Below are positions 22,301 to 33,010 of a stretch of 64,000 nucleotides of DNA, in pieces; position 1 is the stretch's first letter; each line of letters starts with the position of its first letter. The position numbers and the translations under genes were made by a program. Source of the DNA: Marchantia polymorpha subsp. ruderalis (Eukaryota; Streptophyta; Marchantiopsida; Marchantiales; Marchantiaceae); NCBI GenBank assembly GCA_037833965.1, contig AP031352.1, positions 14,054,501-14,118,500 on the forward strand, in the 5' to 3' direction. The notes under the pieces were generated by a model that ran no database searches, had not been told where the DNA came from, and saw only the letters and a list, made by a program, of their open reading frames with translations.

Positions 22301-23932
22301 CCCCCGTTCCAACGTAGGAAGGGGAAGGAGCCGGCGGAAGAGCCGCCTACGAGACACCGGCCTTCGGGGCCAGACCCTCCGGCGCACCACGCGCCGAGAT
22401 TTGCGCCTTCGGCGCCAGGGCCTTCGAGCCGAGGAGATACGAGCAGGGAGTGTGCGGAGGCCACACCATCGGCGGGTAATCCGCCGGTAGATGCGCCTTC
22501 GGCGGTAGGGCCTCAGGGCCAAGGGACATCGGGCGAGCGGCCCCCGACCATGTCGCTTTTGGCGATGGATGTCCGCGGCGCTACGCCTGCGGCGGACAAG
22601 GCGCCGGCATTTGCGCCTGCGCACAGACCAAGCACAGCCCCCGCGGGCCGATCAAGGGAGCAGCAACTGGCGGAGGAGCGGAGTGACTGTCCGCGGGATG
22701 AATTTTCGGTGCGAGATGCGCAATCAAACCCCGCGCAGCCACCCTCCGCTCGATCGCCTTCGGCGGCGGACGTCGGCGGTAGGGAGGATACGGTAGACGA
22801 TCAACAAGCGGGCGGCGGGGATGCAGCACGGGCACATTCGCCTACCGCCTTAGACATTTTGGCGAAGAGCAGCGAGGCTGCAGCCGTGCCTTCGCAGGCA
22901 GCACACGTCGACGACGTGCAGCCCCACTCGGGTCAGTCGCCAACGCAATCAATGGCGACTGAAATTCTCCACTCGGATGATGACGACGGAGGCTCCACCG
23001 AAGAAATGTCAGGAGCAGGGGACACCGAGGAGGAGGAGGAGGAAATTGTTGGAGCGCCGGCGGCGGCGCTCTCTGAGCAGGTGATTCCGTTGCTGAGGTA
23101 CTTGGATCGCAAAGTCGATAAATACGCCGACCCACTTCAGCCGGGATCTTACATCGAGTTAGTGCGTAGGCGGACTCGCACTAAAGTCCACACCAGCAAG
23201 CTACTAGCTAGAGTGGACCAGGAGTTGAGGGAATTGAAGGAGAAGCATGAATGCTTGTGGGGTCAGTATAAACTCAATCAGAAATTCTACAAGTACTCCG
23301 AGAAGGTGAGGGATGGGAAACTGGAAGAGCTCACCAAGGAGCAGGTGAAGGTCACAGAAGCACTAATTTCTGAGCAGGCCCAGAATCGGATTTTGTCAGA
23401 GGAGCTCGTGCGACAGACGCGGTTGTTAGAACAGTGTCAGCTCGCACGGCAGGCGGATGAGGAGGTAATCCGCAGGCTACAGTCAGAGTGTGGCGAATTG
23501 AGAGCGCAACGTGCTGAGGCCGAATCGCAATTAGTGGTAATTGAAGAGGATCGCAGGAAGGAGGCAGATCGCACAAAGGTGGAGACGGCGAGGCGTGTCG
23601 CCCACTGTCTCAAGGGCTACGCCCACTGGGAAATGGCGGCGTAGGAGAAACTCACACTGCGTGAGTTTGAACTTCGCGCAGCCGGGTTGTTGTCAGGCGA
23701 CAGTAGGAGTCGGCGGAAGGTAGCAAAGAAGCTCGATGCTTTTCTGTCGAAGGCGCAGGATACCATGTCCGCCCTCGAAGTGGAGGTGTCCGCGGCGTTG
23801 CAGCGATTGGGACTGCGCAGTCGAGCAGAAGACTGGCAGGGTAGGGAGTTAGTGCGCGGCAGTCCGTCGCGCAGGAGACGTAGCACAGGTTCCGCGGAGT
23901 GTAGTGTAGCGTGGTTCCGTGCAGGCGTGTAG
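20792..23932 (+). pseudogene. E1 coiled-coil protein ORF, one internal stop
   Basis: From ATG 20792 the frame is open for 950 codons to a TAG at 23642-23644. The same frame then continues for 95 more codons to 23932. At the position of the TAG, E2 has CAG, so the ancestral product was about 1046 residues. Residues about 110-310 form a globular region rich in W, F and H (WTVQDWAQALG, HRACYITLWQVSFVEC). Residues about 315-730 are low-complexity and rich in P, S, R and A. An acidic patch (EEEEEE near 23030) precedes the best-conserved block shared with E2 (LLRYLDRKV, GSYIELVRRRTRTKV, SKLLAR), then a long coiled coil (ILSEELVRQTRLLEQC, ECGELRAQRAEAESQL) and a basic C-terminus. No enzymatic motif is visible. 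I know of no function. A structural, Gag-like role is possible but unproven. Confidence 0.75.
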
Positions 23933-23957
23933 TGTAGTGCTAGTATGACTTAGAAGG

Positions 23958-23986
23958 TATAAAATAGTTCCAGGCGTTTTGCCTGG
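23958..23986 (+). promoter_or_regulatory. E1 TATA box and adjacent hairpin
   Basis: TATAAAATAG (23958-23967) is followed at once by CCAGGC (23970-23975), a 5-nt loop and GCCTGG (23981-23986). E2 has the same arrangement with a compensatory pair change. It lies about 970 bp before the 3' end, downstream of the ORF, as a U3/R promoter would in an LTR. Confidence 0.6.
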
Positions 23987-24369
23987 GGTTCTTTCCCATC
24001 AGAAGTGCAGATCAGGAACCCATTTCCTTTGCGTGTTTGTGTCCTTGAGTTCTGTCACCACGCACGAGGAGTTACAACTTAGTGTTCCGCATTTTGTAAC
24101 TGAAGGCCTTCGGCCGAATGTTCAGAGCTAGTACATTGGTTAGAGACTTGAGTAGTTCGGAACTGCACCTGCGGGTGACTGCCGATGCTCAGAGCCAGTG
24201 ACTAGTTAGATACTTGAACAGTTTCGCCCCTACACCTTCGAGTGTTTCTTTCTGATTGTACTCCTTTGGGATTTTTCCCCTGAATGCCAAAGTGAAGTTT
24301 TGCTACTTCGTGTAATCCTTGGTTGTAAATTCAGGCTACGCTGCAGCAGGTGCCTTGAGGGTAACCCCT

Positions 24370-24836
24370 GTAGTATTTCTGGGAATGACAAGTGCCTGAG
24401 AATTCAAACTCTTCAATAGACTGTTGTTGTGTTACTGGAATGTTTCTCAGTGAGTCCTTCAGTGCGGACCTGTGTTCTCTGCGCGTTTTGTGAGTTGAGA
24501 GTGTTGTTCACCGCGTATGAGTGACTTCGATCCGAAGTAGGCAGTCCAAACCGGGTTTCCTACACTAGCAGCAAGCTAGTGGAAGTGTTGTAAAAGCCGG
24601 AGTTGGAAGTCACTACCCGCAGCTTCGCCGAGTGTGCTCGCGAGAGACTTTCCCCCTGAAATCCTGAAGTAGAGGTCCTAACGGATCTCTGGGTTGTGTT
24701 TCTGTAGTTTCAGGTGTGTGTGTGTGTGTGTTACGCTGCACTGTGCGACCTCCGAGTGCGCTCCGAGTGGACACTTGCAGTATTTCTGGGAGTGACAGTT
24801 GCCTGAGAATTCAAACTCCTCAATAGTCTGTTAAAA
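24370..24836 (+). repeat. internal duplication in the 3' part of E1
   Basis: The segment TAGTATTTCTGGGAATGACA...GAATTCAAACTC..CAATAG at 24370-24431 recurs at 24778-24836, about 408 bp later. The same pair is present in E2 (about 36393-36448 and 36819-36882). A GT dinucleotide run lies at 24714-24731. Confidence 0.7.
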
Positions 24837-24934
24837 TGTGACACTTTGTACCCTGTGTGTTCCTCTGTCCCTGTGGGTTCGACCTTTCTACCACTATATT
24901 GCAGTTTTAGCCTTTAGTGGGTTATTACAGCAAG

Positions 24935-25912
24935 GTTCAGGTCAACGATACTGCACCAGTGATCTTTGCCGACCAAGCGCGGTTTGCAGTTACAATAAAT
25001 TGCATCAGAGATTCATTGTGTATCTACAACTCCTCTTGTTTTGAAGTTTAAATCTGCAAGATTTTCATCTATGTGTTCAAAAAGATACAAAGAATCATTG
25101 AAACCTGAACTTCATCGTGCCATGTGATTTTGGTTTTGAGGTTGAAGAGATCTATACATATACATACGTCTACAGTGTTTCATGGCGACTTTTGTTCCAA
25201 ATATCTCTTTTTGTCCTGAATCTAAGACTTTTTTCTTGAACAAGTTTGTTTTATCAGTAACCCTGGTTGGATTATCCATATGCAAAGAACTATATTAGAC
25301 CAAGATTTTTCTATATTTCTCATATGAACATTTGTCACAAATTAAACATATTTGTTAGAAGAAAAAATTAGCTTCATATAATTTTTCGATCTAAATTTGA
25401 GTAATATCTAGCCTAAAAACTCCAAAAAAAAATGAATGAATTTTCATCAAATAAATCTAAATATATTCATCTTGTAAAGAAATAATCTAATGATATTTAG
25501 ATATCTTTGATATCTAAATATCATTAGATAACTTTTTTTCCAATATATATCATTAATAATTTCAACCTTCACTTTGATTATCTCAAAAATCAAACTTTTT
25601 TTTTCAGAAAAATAATCATAAATTTATCATCAGGCTCTGGGCTCCGAATGGAAGATCTCGAGGCAGGGAAGGAGCATGTTAAAGATACTCAGTCCCAAGA
25701 GAAGAAGACTGGATGGACCTGGTGATGGCTGAGCACGAGAATTCGCTCACGGCTGTATTCTGTCTCCAAGAATTTCCAGTCAAATCTTCTTCTCGTTCCT
25801 CTGTCAGAAAATTCGGACGCCGTTTACTGGTGCGCGGCGGGGCTAGAAATGCTGGCCCTGGTTTTGATCGTTTGGGTGGCTCTGACTCCATAAGTTGCGG
25901 TAGTTTGGTTTC
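24935..25912. other. AT-rich spacer, no gene recognised
   Basis: Contains a perfect hairpin at 25485-25529. At 25679-25933 there is an 84-codon minus-strand frame without a recognisable domain, overlapping the start of the ORF at 25922. Confidence 0.5.
25485..25529. other. perfect 21-bp inverted repeat with 3-nt loop
   Basis: The 21-nt arm at 25485-25505 and its exact complement at 25509-25529 flank the loop TTT. The arms are AT-rich. Neighbouring DNA gives no clear TIR element boundary. Confidence 0.75.
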
Positions 25913-25921
25913 TAGCCCTTC

Positions 25922-26212
25922 ATGTTCTTCCACCCATCCCTAAGGATCAAACTGGAAAAACTCTTCTCTTGGCTCTTCTCTCACAGCGATCGTCTCGGCC
26001 GCCAAGCCATCTTTGCACTGAGCACTGTCCTCATGTTCTTCGTGATCAGAAACATCGATGACTGCCTCACGAAGAAGTATCCACGATCAAATGTTTTCGT
26101 CTGGTGTTTTGACGTCGCGAAGAGGTTTCCTCCTGTTCCGAATAACATTGCTTCTGTTGCACTTCATTTACTCTTTTCCCCATCGTTGCTGTCTTCTTCT
26201 TTGCTCTCTTCA
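25922..26212 (+). pseudogene. 5' part of an ORF split by a copia element (membrane-protein-like)
   Basis: This frame runs 97 codons from ATG 25922, the first ATG after an in-frame TAG at 25913, up to the insertion point at 26212. Its last five bases, CTTCA, are the left copy of the target duplication. On the far side of the retrotransposon, the frame from 31233 continues in phase for 67 codons to TGA at 31434-31436, so the empty site would encode 164 residues. A hydrophobic segment (IFALSTVLMFFVI) near residue 30 suggests a membrane protein. I do not recognise the family. The weak initiation context leaves open that this was one exon of a larger gene. Confidence 0.55.
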
Positions 26213-26360
26213 TATTAGATTAAACCCTAATTAGGGTAGTGACGTGGCATTAGATGAGTCACTGATTAGCAGTAACCCTAAAAGGTACCGCAATTGTATG
26301 TATATATTTGATTACAATTTTGATCAAGCTCTCTTCGAGAACACACATTCTGTGTCAACA
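26213..26360 (+). repeat. left LTR of copia 1
   Basis: 148 bp, starting TATTAGATTAAACC and ending TGTGTCAACA. It differs from the right LTR at several sites, including a 1-bp indel near AGCAG(G)TAACC. The AAACCCTAATTAGGG part resembles telomere repeat units by chance. Confidence 0.92.
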
Positions 26361-26372
26361 TGGTAACAGAGC
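26361..26372 (+). other. copia 1 primer-binding site
   Basis: TGGTAACAGAGC directly abuts the left LTR. The usual plant copia site complementary to initiator Met-tRNA is TGGTATCAGAGC, so there is one mismatch. Confidence 0.85.
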
Positions 26373-26421
26373 TTTTTCTGTGAAACAAAGAAACTCATTA
26401 TAGCGAAGCTAGCTCCTAGAG

Positions 26422-27330
26422 ATGTACCCTATCCTCAAAGAGATGATAGACTCAGCAAAGCTTGACGGTCAGTCTAACTACATGTTGTGGTGTTACAGAG
26501 TCAAGATGACTATGATGCAGGAAGAGCTATGGAATTTTATTGTACCTTCCGCAACTTCGACTCCAGAAGCCAGCAGCTCCAGCGGAGATTCGGGGACGGC
26601 TTCAGCTTCCGCCGCCATAACTTCTACAGCTGCTCCTGCAGTTATCGCTCCACTAGCACTTGTCCAAACGGACGAGGCAGAACAGAAGATACGTGCCTGC
26701 CGCATCATAGTGGCCACGGTAAAAGGTCATATTATTTGGCATGGTATTCATCTCATAGATCCGTCAAACATATGAAATAAACTGAAGCAAATGTATGATG
26801 TTAAATCTCCGTCAAGGCGCCTTGCTCTAAAAGGAAAATTGTATTCTCTTAGAATGTCCGAAGGGAAAACTATAGACTCACACCTACAGGACACAAACTC
26901 GCTAGTAACCCAACTTGCAAGTTTAGTTGTAGTAGTTAAGGATGAAGATCTTGTGGATCAAATGCTTGCAAGCTTGCCCAAGAGCTGGACAACCTTCAAA
27001 GCGATCCAAAAGAGTAGGGATAGGAGTCCTAATTTTTCTTAACTACAAGGATTGATGTTACATGAGGAGAGTTCAAGAAACTAAGATAGATTACAAGATT
27101 CGGATGAACTACTCTACTTTCAAAGGGACAAAACTCAACGTACTTATCCCGGTCGTGATACCCGAAGCAGTCAGCCTCGTGACAACCGTGAAAGAGTATT
27201 TGATCAAAACCGAGGTCGTGGACGTAGCTATCAATCTCGCCGTACCTACAAGAAATGTGGCAAGTACAATCACACCGAGGCAGATTGTGAGGCTGCAAAA
27301 GTAGAGACTCAAATCCACGAGCTCTTATCA
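26422..27330 (+). pseudogene. copia 1 gag
   Basis: The capsid-like part begins at ATG 26422 (KLDGQSNYMLWCYRVKM is the usual copia gag opening). A TGA at 26773-26775 replaces the W expected before NKLKQMYD. The frame continues at 26776-27042 (LKGKLYSLRMSEGKTIDSHL) and shifts after about 27042. A zinc-knuckle remnant, KKCGKYNHTEADC, lies near 27250-27291; the first cysteine of the CCHC set appears to be tyrosine. Confidence 0.85.
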
Positions 27331-27333
27331 CAG

Positions 27334-27921
27334 TTGTCAAAATTGAAGACAGGAGCAAGTTCATACTCTGCGATAGAAGACTCACCTGACGAGCTTGATG
27401 ACGAAGACTCCGAAGCTACACTAAATGCGTGCATGTCTGGCTTCTCCACAGATGAGAAACCATGGTTCCTCGATTCAGGTGCCAGCTCCCATGTTACCGG
27501 AAATTCCTCCCTTCTTTGCGATACTTCTCAGTCCTCTACTTCCACCATCCGTACTGCCGCAGGTCAGATTCCACCTGTAATCCATAAAGGAAATGTCAAT
27601 TTCTCTGACAAATCAGTAAAGACGGTGAAAGACGTTTTGTATGTGCCTGGAGTACGAACAAATCTCTTGTCTGTTGGTCGTTTTGCAGACCTAGGACACA
27701 CAATCTTTTTCAATTCAAATAGTTGCTTTATATTTGACATATTCCATCTCGAGATAGTATGTCTCCAAGCTACAAGAGACCCTAGGACAAAACTCTATAG
27801 ACTCCTTGGTAAATCGCTACTACCTCAAGTGTCTATGCTAAGAGTGACACATCCAGTTTCCACGAAGACAATGGACCTTTGGCACAAATGTTTAGCACAC
27901 GTTAAACAACAAAGCCTCTAG
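27334..27921 (+). pseudogene. copia 1 protease and GAG-pre-integrase region
   Basis: The aspartic protease active site WFLDSGASSHVTGN is near 27463-27504. The histidine-containing LWHKCLAHV of the integrase zinc region is near 27880-27903. A TAG at 27919-27921 ends the frame where family members continue. Confidence 0.88.
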
Positions 27922-27924
27922 CAT

Positions 27925-29196
27925 ATGTCCAACAAGAAATTAGTCAACGGAATTCCATTAATTCCTTACCTCAAGAAGCATTGCGTCAATTGCGTCATGA
28001 GCAAGTCGCATCGCCAGGCATTTCCAAAACTACGGATAACATTTTCCAACAGGCCGCTTCAACTCATTCACAGCGACTTGTGTGGACTCTTGTACACATC
28101 CACGAGAAACAACTATAAATATATTCTTACTTTCATTGATGATTTCTCAAGGAAAACGTGGCTCTATTTTCTCAATTCTAAATCTCAAACTCTATCATAT
28201 TTCATGAAGTTCAAGAGTTTAGTGGAGGCACCTTTGAGAAAGATTGAGACCCTCCGCAGCGGCAGAGGAGAAGAGTACACCTCCACTGACTTCAAGCAAT
28301 TCTGCACAATACACTGCATTCATCATCAGCTTACTGCCGGGTACTCACCTGAACAAAACGGAGTTGCAAAAAGGAAAAATCGACACCTGCTAGAAGGCAT
28401 ATAAAGTGTTGCATCCGGAACCCGCATACCTCGTTATCTCTGGGACGAGGTGGCACGCTCTGTCAACTACGTTCAAAATCGGCTACCATGTAGGGCCCTG
28501 CACTTGCAAACACCAGAGGAGGCTTACTCAAGTCAGAAACTCAATCTTTCGCACCTCAGAGTCATTGGATGCTTAGCTTACTATCATGTCCCTAAGGAGA
28601 AACGGACAAAGCTAGACGCAAAAGCACTTCCAACAATATTTCTAGGCTATGACAAAAATTTAAAAGCCTACCGTTGTTGGAATCTACAGTCTCGAAAGAT
28701 CATCCTGAGCCGAGATGTCGTGTTTGATGAGGCCAGATTCACCCTCTCTTCTCCACATGCAGAAAAATCACTTCTTGATTCATTATACTCTCTCTCACAG
28801 CTTGAGTCACATCCTACACAAACCATTTCAAAACCTATAACAGAACCTGATCGACCTAATCCTAGTTTAGAAAGCTTACCTTTAGGTCCCTCTTCATCTC
28901 TTCAAACTCCGCCACGCTCCCCTCGTATCTCCTCTCCCAAACCTGCAAAGTCAACACCAGTGTCGTTAGAGATCATACCTTCACCTCCACTTGAGCTCCA
29001 CCCTCGAAGCTCACGTGATCGAGCTCCCAGTATACGACTCGGGGAATACTACATATACATGACAACTCAATCTCCCGATTGTTGCTCGATTCTCGCCTTT
29101 CCTCTATCTTCCCCTGCAGGCGACCATCAAAATCAATCGTCAGTACCGTCTTTTCAAGAGGCGATTTCAGACCAAGAATGGCATCAGGCAATGTAG
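27925..29196 (+). pseudogene. copia 1 integrase
   Basis: CVNCVMSKSHR of the zinc-binding module, HSDLCG and FIDDFSRKTW of the catalytic core, and GYSPEQNGVAKRKN are all recognisable. A TAA at 28402-28404 interrupts it. The C-terminal part (28450 on) has the copia-typical FLGYD.N.KAYR segment and a proline/serine-rich linker. A TAG at 29194-29196 ends it, within a motif where WHQAMQ is usual. Confidence 0.88.
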
Positions 29197-30027
29197 GACG
29201 AGATCAACAGCATCCACAAAAACAACACATGGAGGCTAGAAGATCTACCCTTAGGCGTCAAGCCAATCACCTGTCGCTGGGTATACCGATCCAAACCCTC
29301 GACAAATGGCTCACCACCTGTCAAGAAAGCAAGATTGGTTGCCCGAGGCTTTGAACAGCGTCCTGGATTAGATTACGAAGAGACATTCGCACCTATGATA
29401 AAATGGGTGACCATCAGGTTAACAGTAGCTTTTGCAGCATCAGATAGGTGGGAAATACACCACATGGACGTGAAAACTACTTTTTTACACATTGTCCTTA
29501 AAGAAAAAGTATACATGTGTCAACCAGCTGGTTTTGAGGTTCCAGGAAAACGTACCAAGTTCTGTCGCCTTCTCCAATCGCTCTATGGACTAAAGCAATC
29601 CCTGCGCGCTTGGTATGAACGCTTTGATGCCTCCCTGTGCAGCATCGGCCTTACCCGCAGCGCCTTCGACCACAACCTATATTTCCTACACAAGAACAAC
29701 CATATTCTTTTGGTCATGCTCTATGTTGACAACTTGTCCATCGCAGAAAGCGGAACAAAACTGATCTATTGGATAAAACAATATTTTAAGGACACATTTG
29801 ATATGACGGAACTGGGGAAGATTTCAAAATACCTTGGAGTTACCTTCAATTACCTTCCTCATGGTATACTCTTCAATCAGCATGACCACGCAGCATCCAT
29901 TGTCCATGAGTTCTTGCCATCAAACTCTACACCTGCACGAGTACCACTTCCCGCTGATCAAATTCTGGTTGCTGAAACAAGTACTTCTTCCATTGATCCT
30001 ACCTCTTACTCTTTAGCTTGTAGGTAA
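29197..30027 (+). pseudogene. copia 1 reverse transcriptase
   Basis: The sequence RLVARGFEQRPGLDYEETFAP is degraded only at its start. HHMDVKTTFLH, YMCQPAGFE and SLYGLKQSLRAWYERFD follow in order. The catalytic YVDD is YVDN here (near 29728), which would abolish metal binding. A TAA closes the frame at 30027. Confidence 0.88.
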
Positions 30028-30139
30028 ACTTATGTTTCTTACCATTTCCAGACCCGACTTTTCCTATGAGGTCAATTGCATAGCTTCCTATGTGGCACAA
30101 CCTCAACAGGCACATATGGATTATGCCATCCACATACTC

Positions 30140-30700
30140 CGCTACATCAAATTCAGCCTTGAATACTGAATTTTCTACGCCAATGACAAACCTCTAAACC
30201 TTGAAGGCTTCACAGACGCGTACTGGGGAACGTGCCCTGACATACGTCGAAGTGTAGGTGCGTACCTGTTTCACGCCGCTAGGGGACCTGTCAGCTGGAA
30301 CTCAAAGCGACAACTCACAATTTCACGCTCATCCACGGAGAGTGAATACAAGGCCCTCTCCAATGGCGCTCAAGAAGATGTTGGCTGTCACGACTCCTCA
30401 CAGAATTGCTGGTAATCCTTGCAAAGCTTGTTCCGCTCAGCCAAACAAATAGCGAGATTAGTTCAAACCTATAACCTACTCTCCATATTAGTTGTGACAA
30501 CCAGAGTGCACTGAAGTTTGCAAAAAATCTTGTCTTTCATGCGAGGAGCAAACACATAGAAATACATCACCATTTTGTAAGAGAGAGAGTACTAGAGGGG
30601 GAAATTGGATTGAAATTTATTAGTACTTCTCTTCAATCCGCAGACATCCTCATCAAGCCTTTAGGTGGAGTGAAATTTGAATTACATCGTACAAGCATAA
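30140..30700 (+). pseudogene. copia 1 RNase H
   Basis: Motifs SRSSTESEYKALS (near 30326), CDNQSALKFAKN (near 30487), ARSKHIEIHHHFVRE and SADILIKPL are in the usual copia order, but spread over more than one frame. Confidence 0.8.
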
Positions 30701-30719
30701 ACCTGTATAGCCTATCCTT

Positions 30720-31064
30720 ACTCAAAACAAAAGTACCAAGACTCTAACCTTCTGGAAATCTATAAGCCTCTTCAAAGTCTTGAAGGATTTGAACTGCGCA
30801 CCACTAAAACACCAACAATCTGCTCCTCGCGCTCATACTTCGCAACTCGGTCAAGCTTGTGACATTGTCTCAAGAATGCGCGATCAATTGCTTTGAAAAC
30901 GGTTCCACTCACATGTGCCATCAATGCGCAAATGGACCAGAGCACCATTAACACAAAATCCCAACACGTGCCTCAACGGACAATGTCCTGACAACACGCT
31001 TGTGGTTCTCCGACTATCTCCATTATCAAATTGTACAAAATTCACTCCAAAACTGCAGTGTCTC
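30720..31064 (-). other. extra segment between RNase H and 3' LTR
   Basis: About 340 bp that copia elements usually lack at this point. A 60-codon minus-strand frame (30772-30954; AFLRQCHKLDRVAKYEREEQ) looks protein-like but is not recognised. It may be a captured host fragment. Confidence 0.3.
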
Positions 31065-31065
31065 G

Positions 31066-31078
31066 GGTTGAAAGGGGG
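31066..31078 (+). other. copia 1 polypurine tract
   Basis: GGTTGAAAGGGGG directly abuts the right LTR. It primes plus-strand DNA in LTR elements. Confidence 0.75.
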
Positions 31079-31227
31079 TATTAGATTAAATCATAATTAG
31101 GGTAGTGACATGGCATTAGATGAGCCACTGATTAGCAGGTAACCCTAAAAGGTACCGCAATCCTATGTGTATATTTGATTACAATTCTAATCAAGCTCTC
31201 TTCGAGCACACACATTCTGTGTCAACA
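31079..31227 (+). repeat. right LTR of copia 1
   Basis: 149 bp, same ends as the left LTR, followed by CTTCA. Confidence 0.92.
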
Positions 31228-31232
31228 CTTCA

Positions 31233-31436
31233 CTAAATTTTTCACTGTCTTTGTCCCTCATCACCGTTCCAATTTGGATACTAATCTTCGCTCTACATCT
31301 CTTGGTTCATCTTGCTGCAATTGGTTTTGTTGCACCTCTCTTGCTTCTTTCTCTGTCTCGTCGTATCATGCACTCTTATCTGGCCAAACGAAGATTGAGA
31401 TCTAAAGGTATAGGCCAAAATGTTTGTGACGCGTGA
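31233..31436 (+). pseudogene. 3' part of the ORF split by copia 1
   Basis: Continues the frame of 25922-26212 in phase. It encodes a strongly hydrophobic stretch (VPIWILIFALHLLVHLAAIG, then FVAPLLLLSL), then a basic end (RRIMHSYLAKRRLRSKG), and stops with TGA. The pattern suits one or two membrane spans followed by a cytosolic tail. Family unknown. Confidence 0.55.
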
Positions 31437-33010
31437 TCAGCCAATTCTTGAGTCTTCTCATGAGCACGGTAATGTTTAGGCTGACGCTACTACAGTCCAG
31501 TAATTGAGCATCTTCACTTCTCTCATTCGGAATGAAGATTGAAGATCCCGCAGTTTCATGTCTTGGCTCGAAGCCCCAATTTCGCATGATGTACAATGAT
31601 CTGCGAAGGGAGAGCAGAGATACCGCTTATGAAGTATGCATAGCAAGCACCATTCTGGCGTATTTGTCAATGTGTTCATTTCGAGACGAATACTTGTAGC
31701 CATGCATGCGCTTACTCACTCAATTATTCAGCTCATCATTATCCAGCAAAGGCGCAAACTTGGTTGGGAATTGTCCAACATTTCCAAACATTCGACTCCC
31801 TCTTGGTTTCTATGAGAAAGTTTCACACACAATGTTAGACAAAACTAAAACTCTATCTCCGAGAGAATCCATTAAAACTCTTAAAGCTAAGCAGTCTTGC
31901 TTAAATTAGAACCAAAGATCCGATAGAGGTCAGAAATTTTACAGTCGCAAAATTATGAATCCTTTTTTAACAAGTGCAACATCCCTCTTGGCTTCAGAGA
32001 ACGAAATGTGTAAATTGATATTGCGGTCACGAATGTCATTTGAGTAAAGTGTACTGGATAGGTCCATGGTGCCAGCCAAACTGTAAGTGTTAATATTATC
32101 CATATAAAAATGTAAGAATTTATAATAAAAAGTAAATCACAGTATTTTTTAAATATTTTATTTTATTAATAGTATTTATTTATAAAAAATTTAAATACAA
32201 AATAATAATTATAATTAATTTTTGATTTTGATTGAAAATATATGTTATTCATATATATGAAAGAAAATTCCAAAAACCTATGATGCAGATAGCTATTTAA
32301 TTGTTTAAAGTTTGCAATAAACTATATGTTGAATGTTATAACAAACTTATTCATAAAAAAAATTCAAGAACTAAATAAAATTATTATTATTAACAAATTC
32401 ATTCTAAATGATTTTGGAATCTAATCACAATTCATAAAATCTAGAGTTTCAAATTTTTCAATTTCAAAAAATTAGGCAAAATTTAGTTTTTTTGGTGAAA
32501 ATAAAAAAATACATATTAAATTTTTTTCATGTTAAGATGACCATGTTAATAGAATTTATCAAAAAAAACATGTATAATCATTTACAAGTTCATAAAATCA
32601 TGTATAAACTTGTAATATGACTAATCAATCCTGCATTGTTTTGTTTAATAAATATTAATTTTACTACATATAACTTGTATTTGTTTTGAACTTGTGACAT
32701 TCAAATTTTTTTCATTGGGACAAAATTTTGACTTTTAAATATTCTTAATCCTTCAAATTGCAGATTTTATTTTTCTACAAATTTAACATGTTAATGAATG
32801 AAAATTCTTTCATGATCAAATGTAGTTTTGCATACTTTTTGCAATATTTTTTTAAAAAAAATTTAGTCAAATCATTTATCTCAATGAGTAATAAAATCAT
32901 AAACGTAGAATCAAAAGTCATTCAAGGTGATTACAAACACACAAGACACTCATATGAGGTGATTCACACTCAAGGGCTACGAACCAGACTGAAACACGCA
33001 AGAAGGTTTA
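31437..33010. other. spacer, AT-rich from about 32080
   Basis: No gene recognised. Two overlapping minus-strand frames at 31402-31703 are unassigned. 32080-32880 is extremely AT-rich. Confidence 0.5.

Larger units (their letters stand above)
19547..24929 (+). mobile_element. E1: TG...CA element with 5-bp TSD and coiled-coil ORF (5383 bp)
   Basis: It starts TGTGGTACCCCAC, ends GTGGGTTATTACA, and is flanked by GCAAG on both sides (19542-19546, 24930-24934). The terminal 13 bases are an imperfect inverted repeat (10 of 13). It contains a 1.2-kb leader, a long ORF (20792-23932, one internal TAG), a TATA box (23958) with an adjacent hairpin, and a roughly 0.95-kb 3' part with internal duplications. 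E2 (33762-36978) has the same ends, ORF and 3' part. TG/CA ends with a 5-bp duplication are usual for LTRs, so E1 may be a solo LTR with coding capacity. A TIR transposon is the alternative. No reverse transcriptase, integrase or transposase motif is visible. Confidence 0.85.
26213..31227 (+). mobile_element. Ty1/copia LTR retrotransposon, complete but decayed (5015 bp)
   Basis: The LTRs at 26213-26360 and 31079-31227 are nearly identical and are flanked by the 5-bp duplication CTTCA (26208-26212, 31228-31232). The order is gag, protease, integrase, reverse transcriptase, RNase H, which is diagnostic of copia. The primer site follows the left LTR and a purine tract precedes the right one. At least five stops interrupt gag-pol, so the copy is dead. 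Its LTR ends are TA...CA rather than TG...CA in both copies. Confidence 0.93.

Noticed and set aside
20033-22835. Long minus-strand ORFs inside E1
   Set aside because: Shadows of the GC-rich plus-strand ORF and the palindromes. They are arginine/proline-rich with no conserved counterpart in E2.
25679-25933. 84-codon minus-strand ORF overlapping the interrupted ORF
   Set aside because: Protein-like, but no family, no splice context, and an equally long plus-strand frame covers it. Kept only as a remark.
26222-26240. Telomere-like CCCTAA/TTAGGG sequence
   Set aside because: Only one unit on each side, lying inside both copia LTRs. Not an interstitial telomere array.
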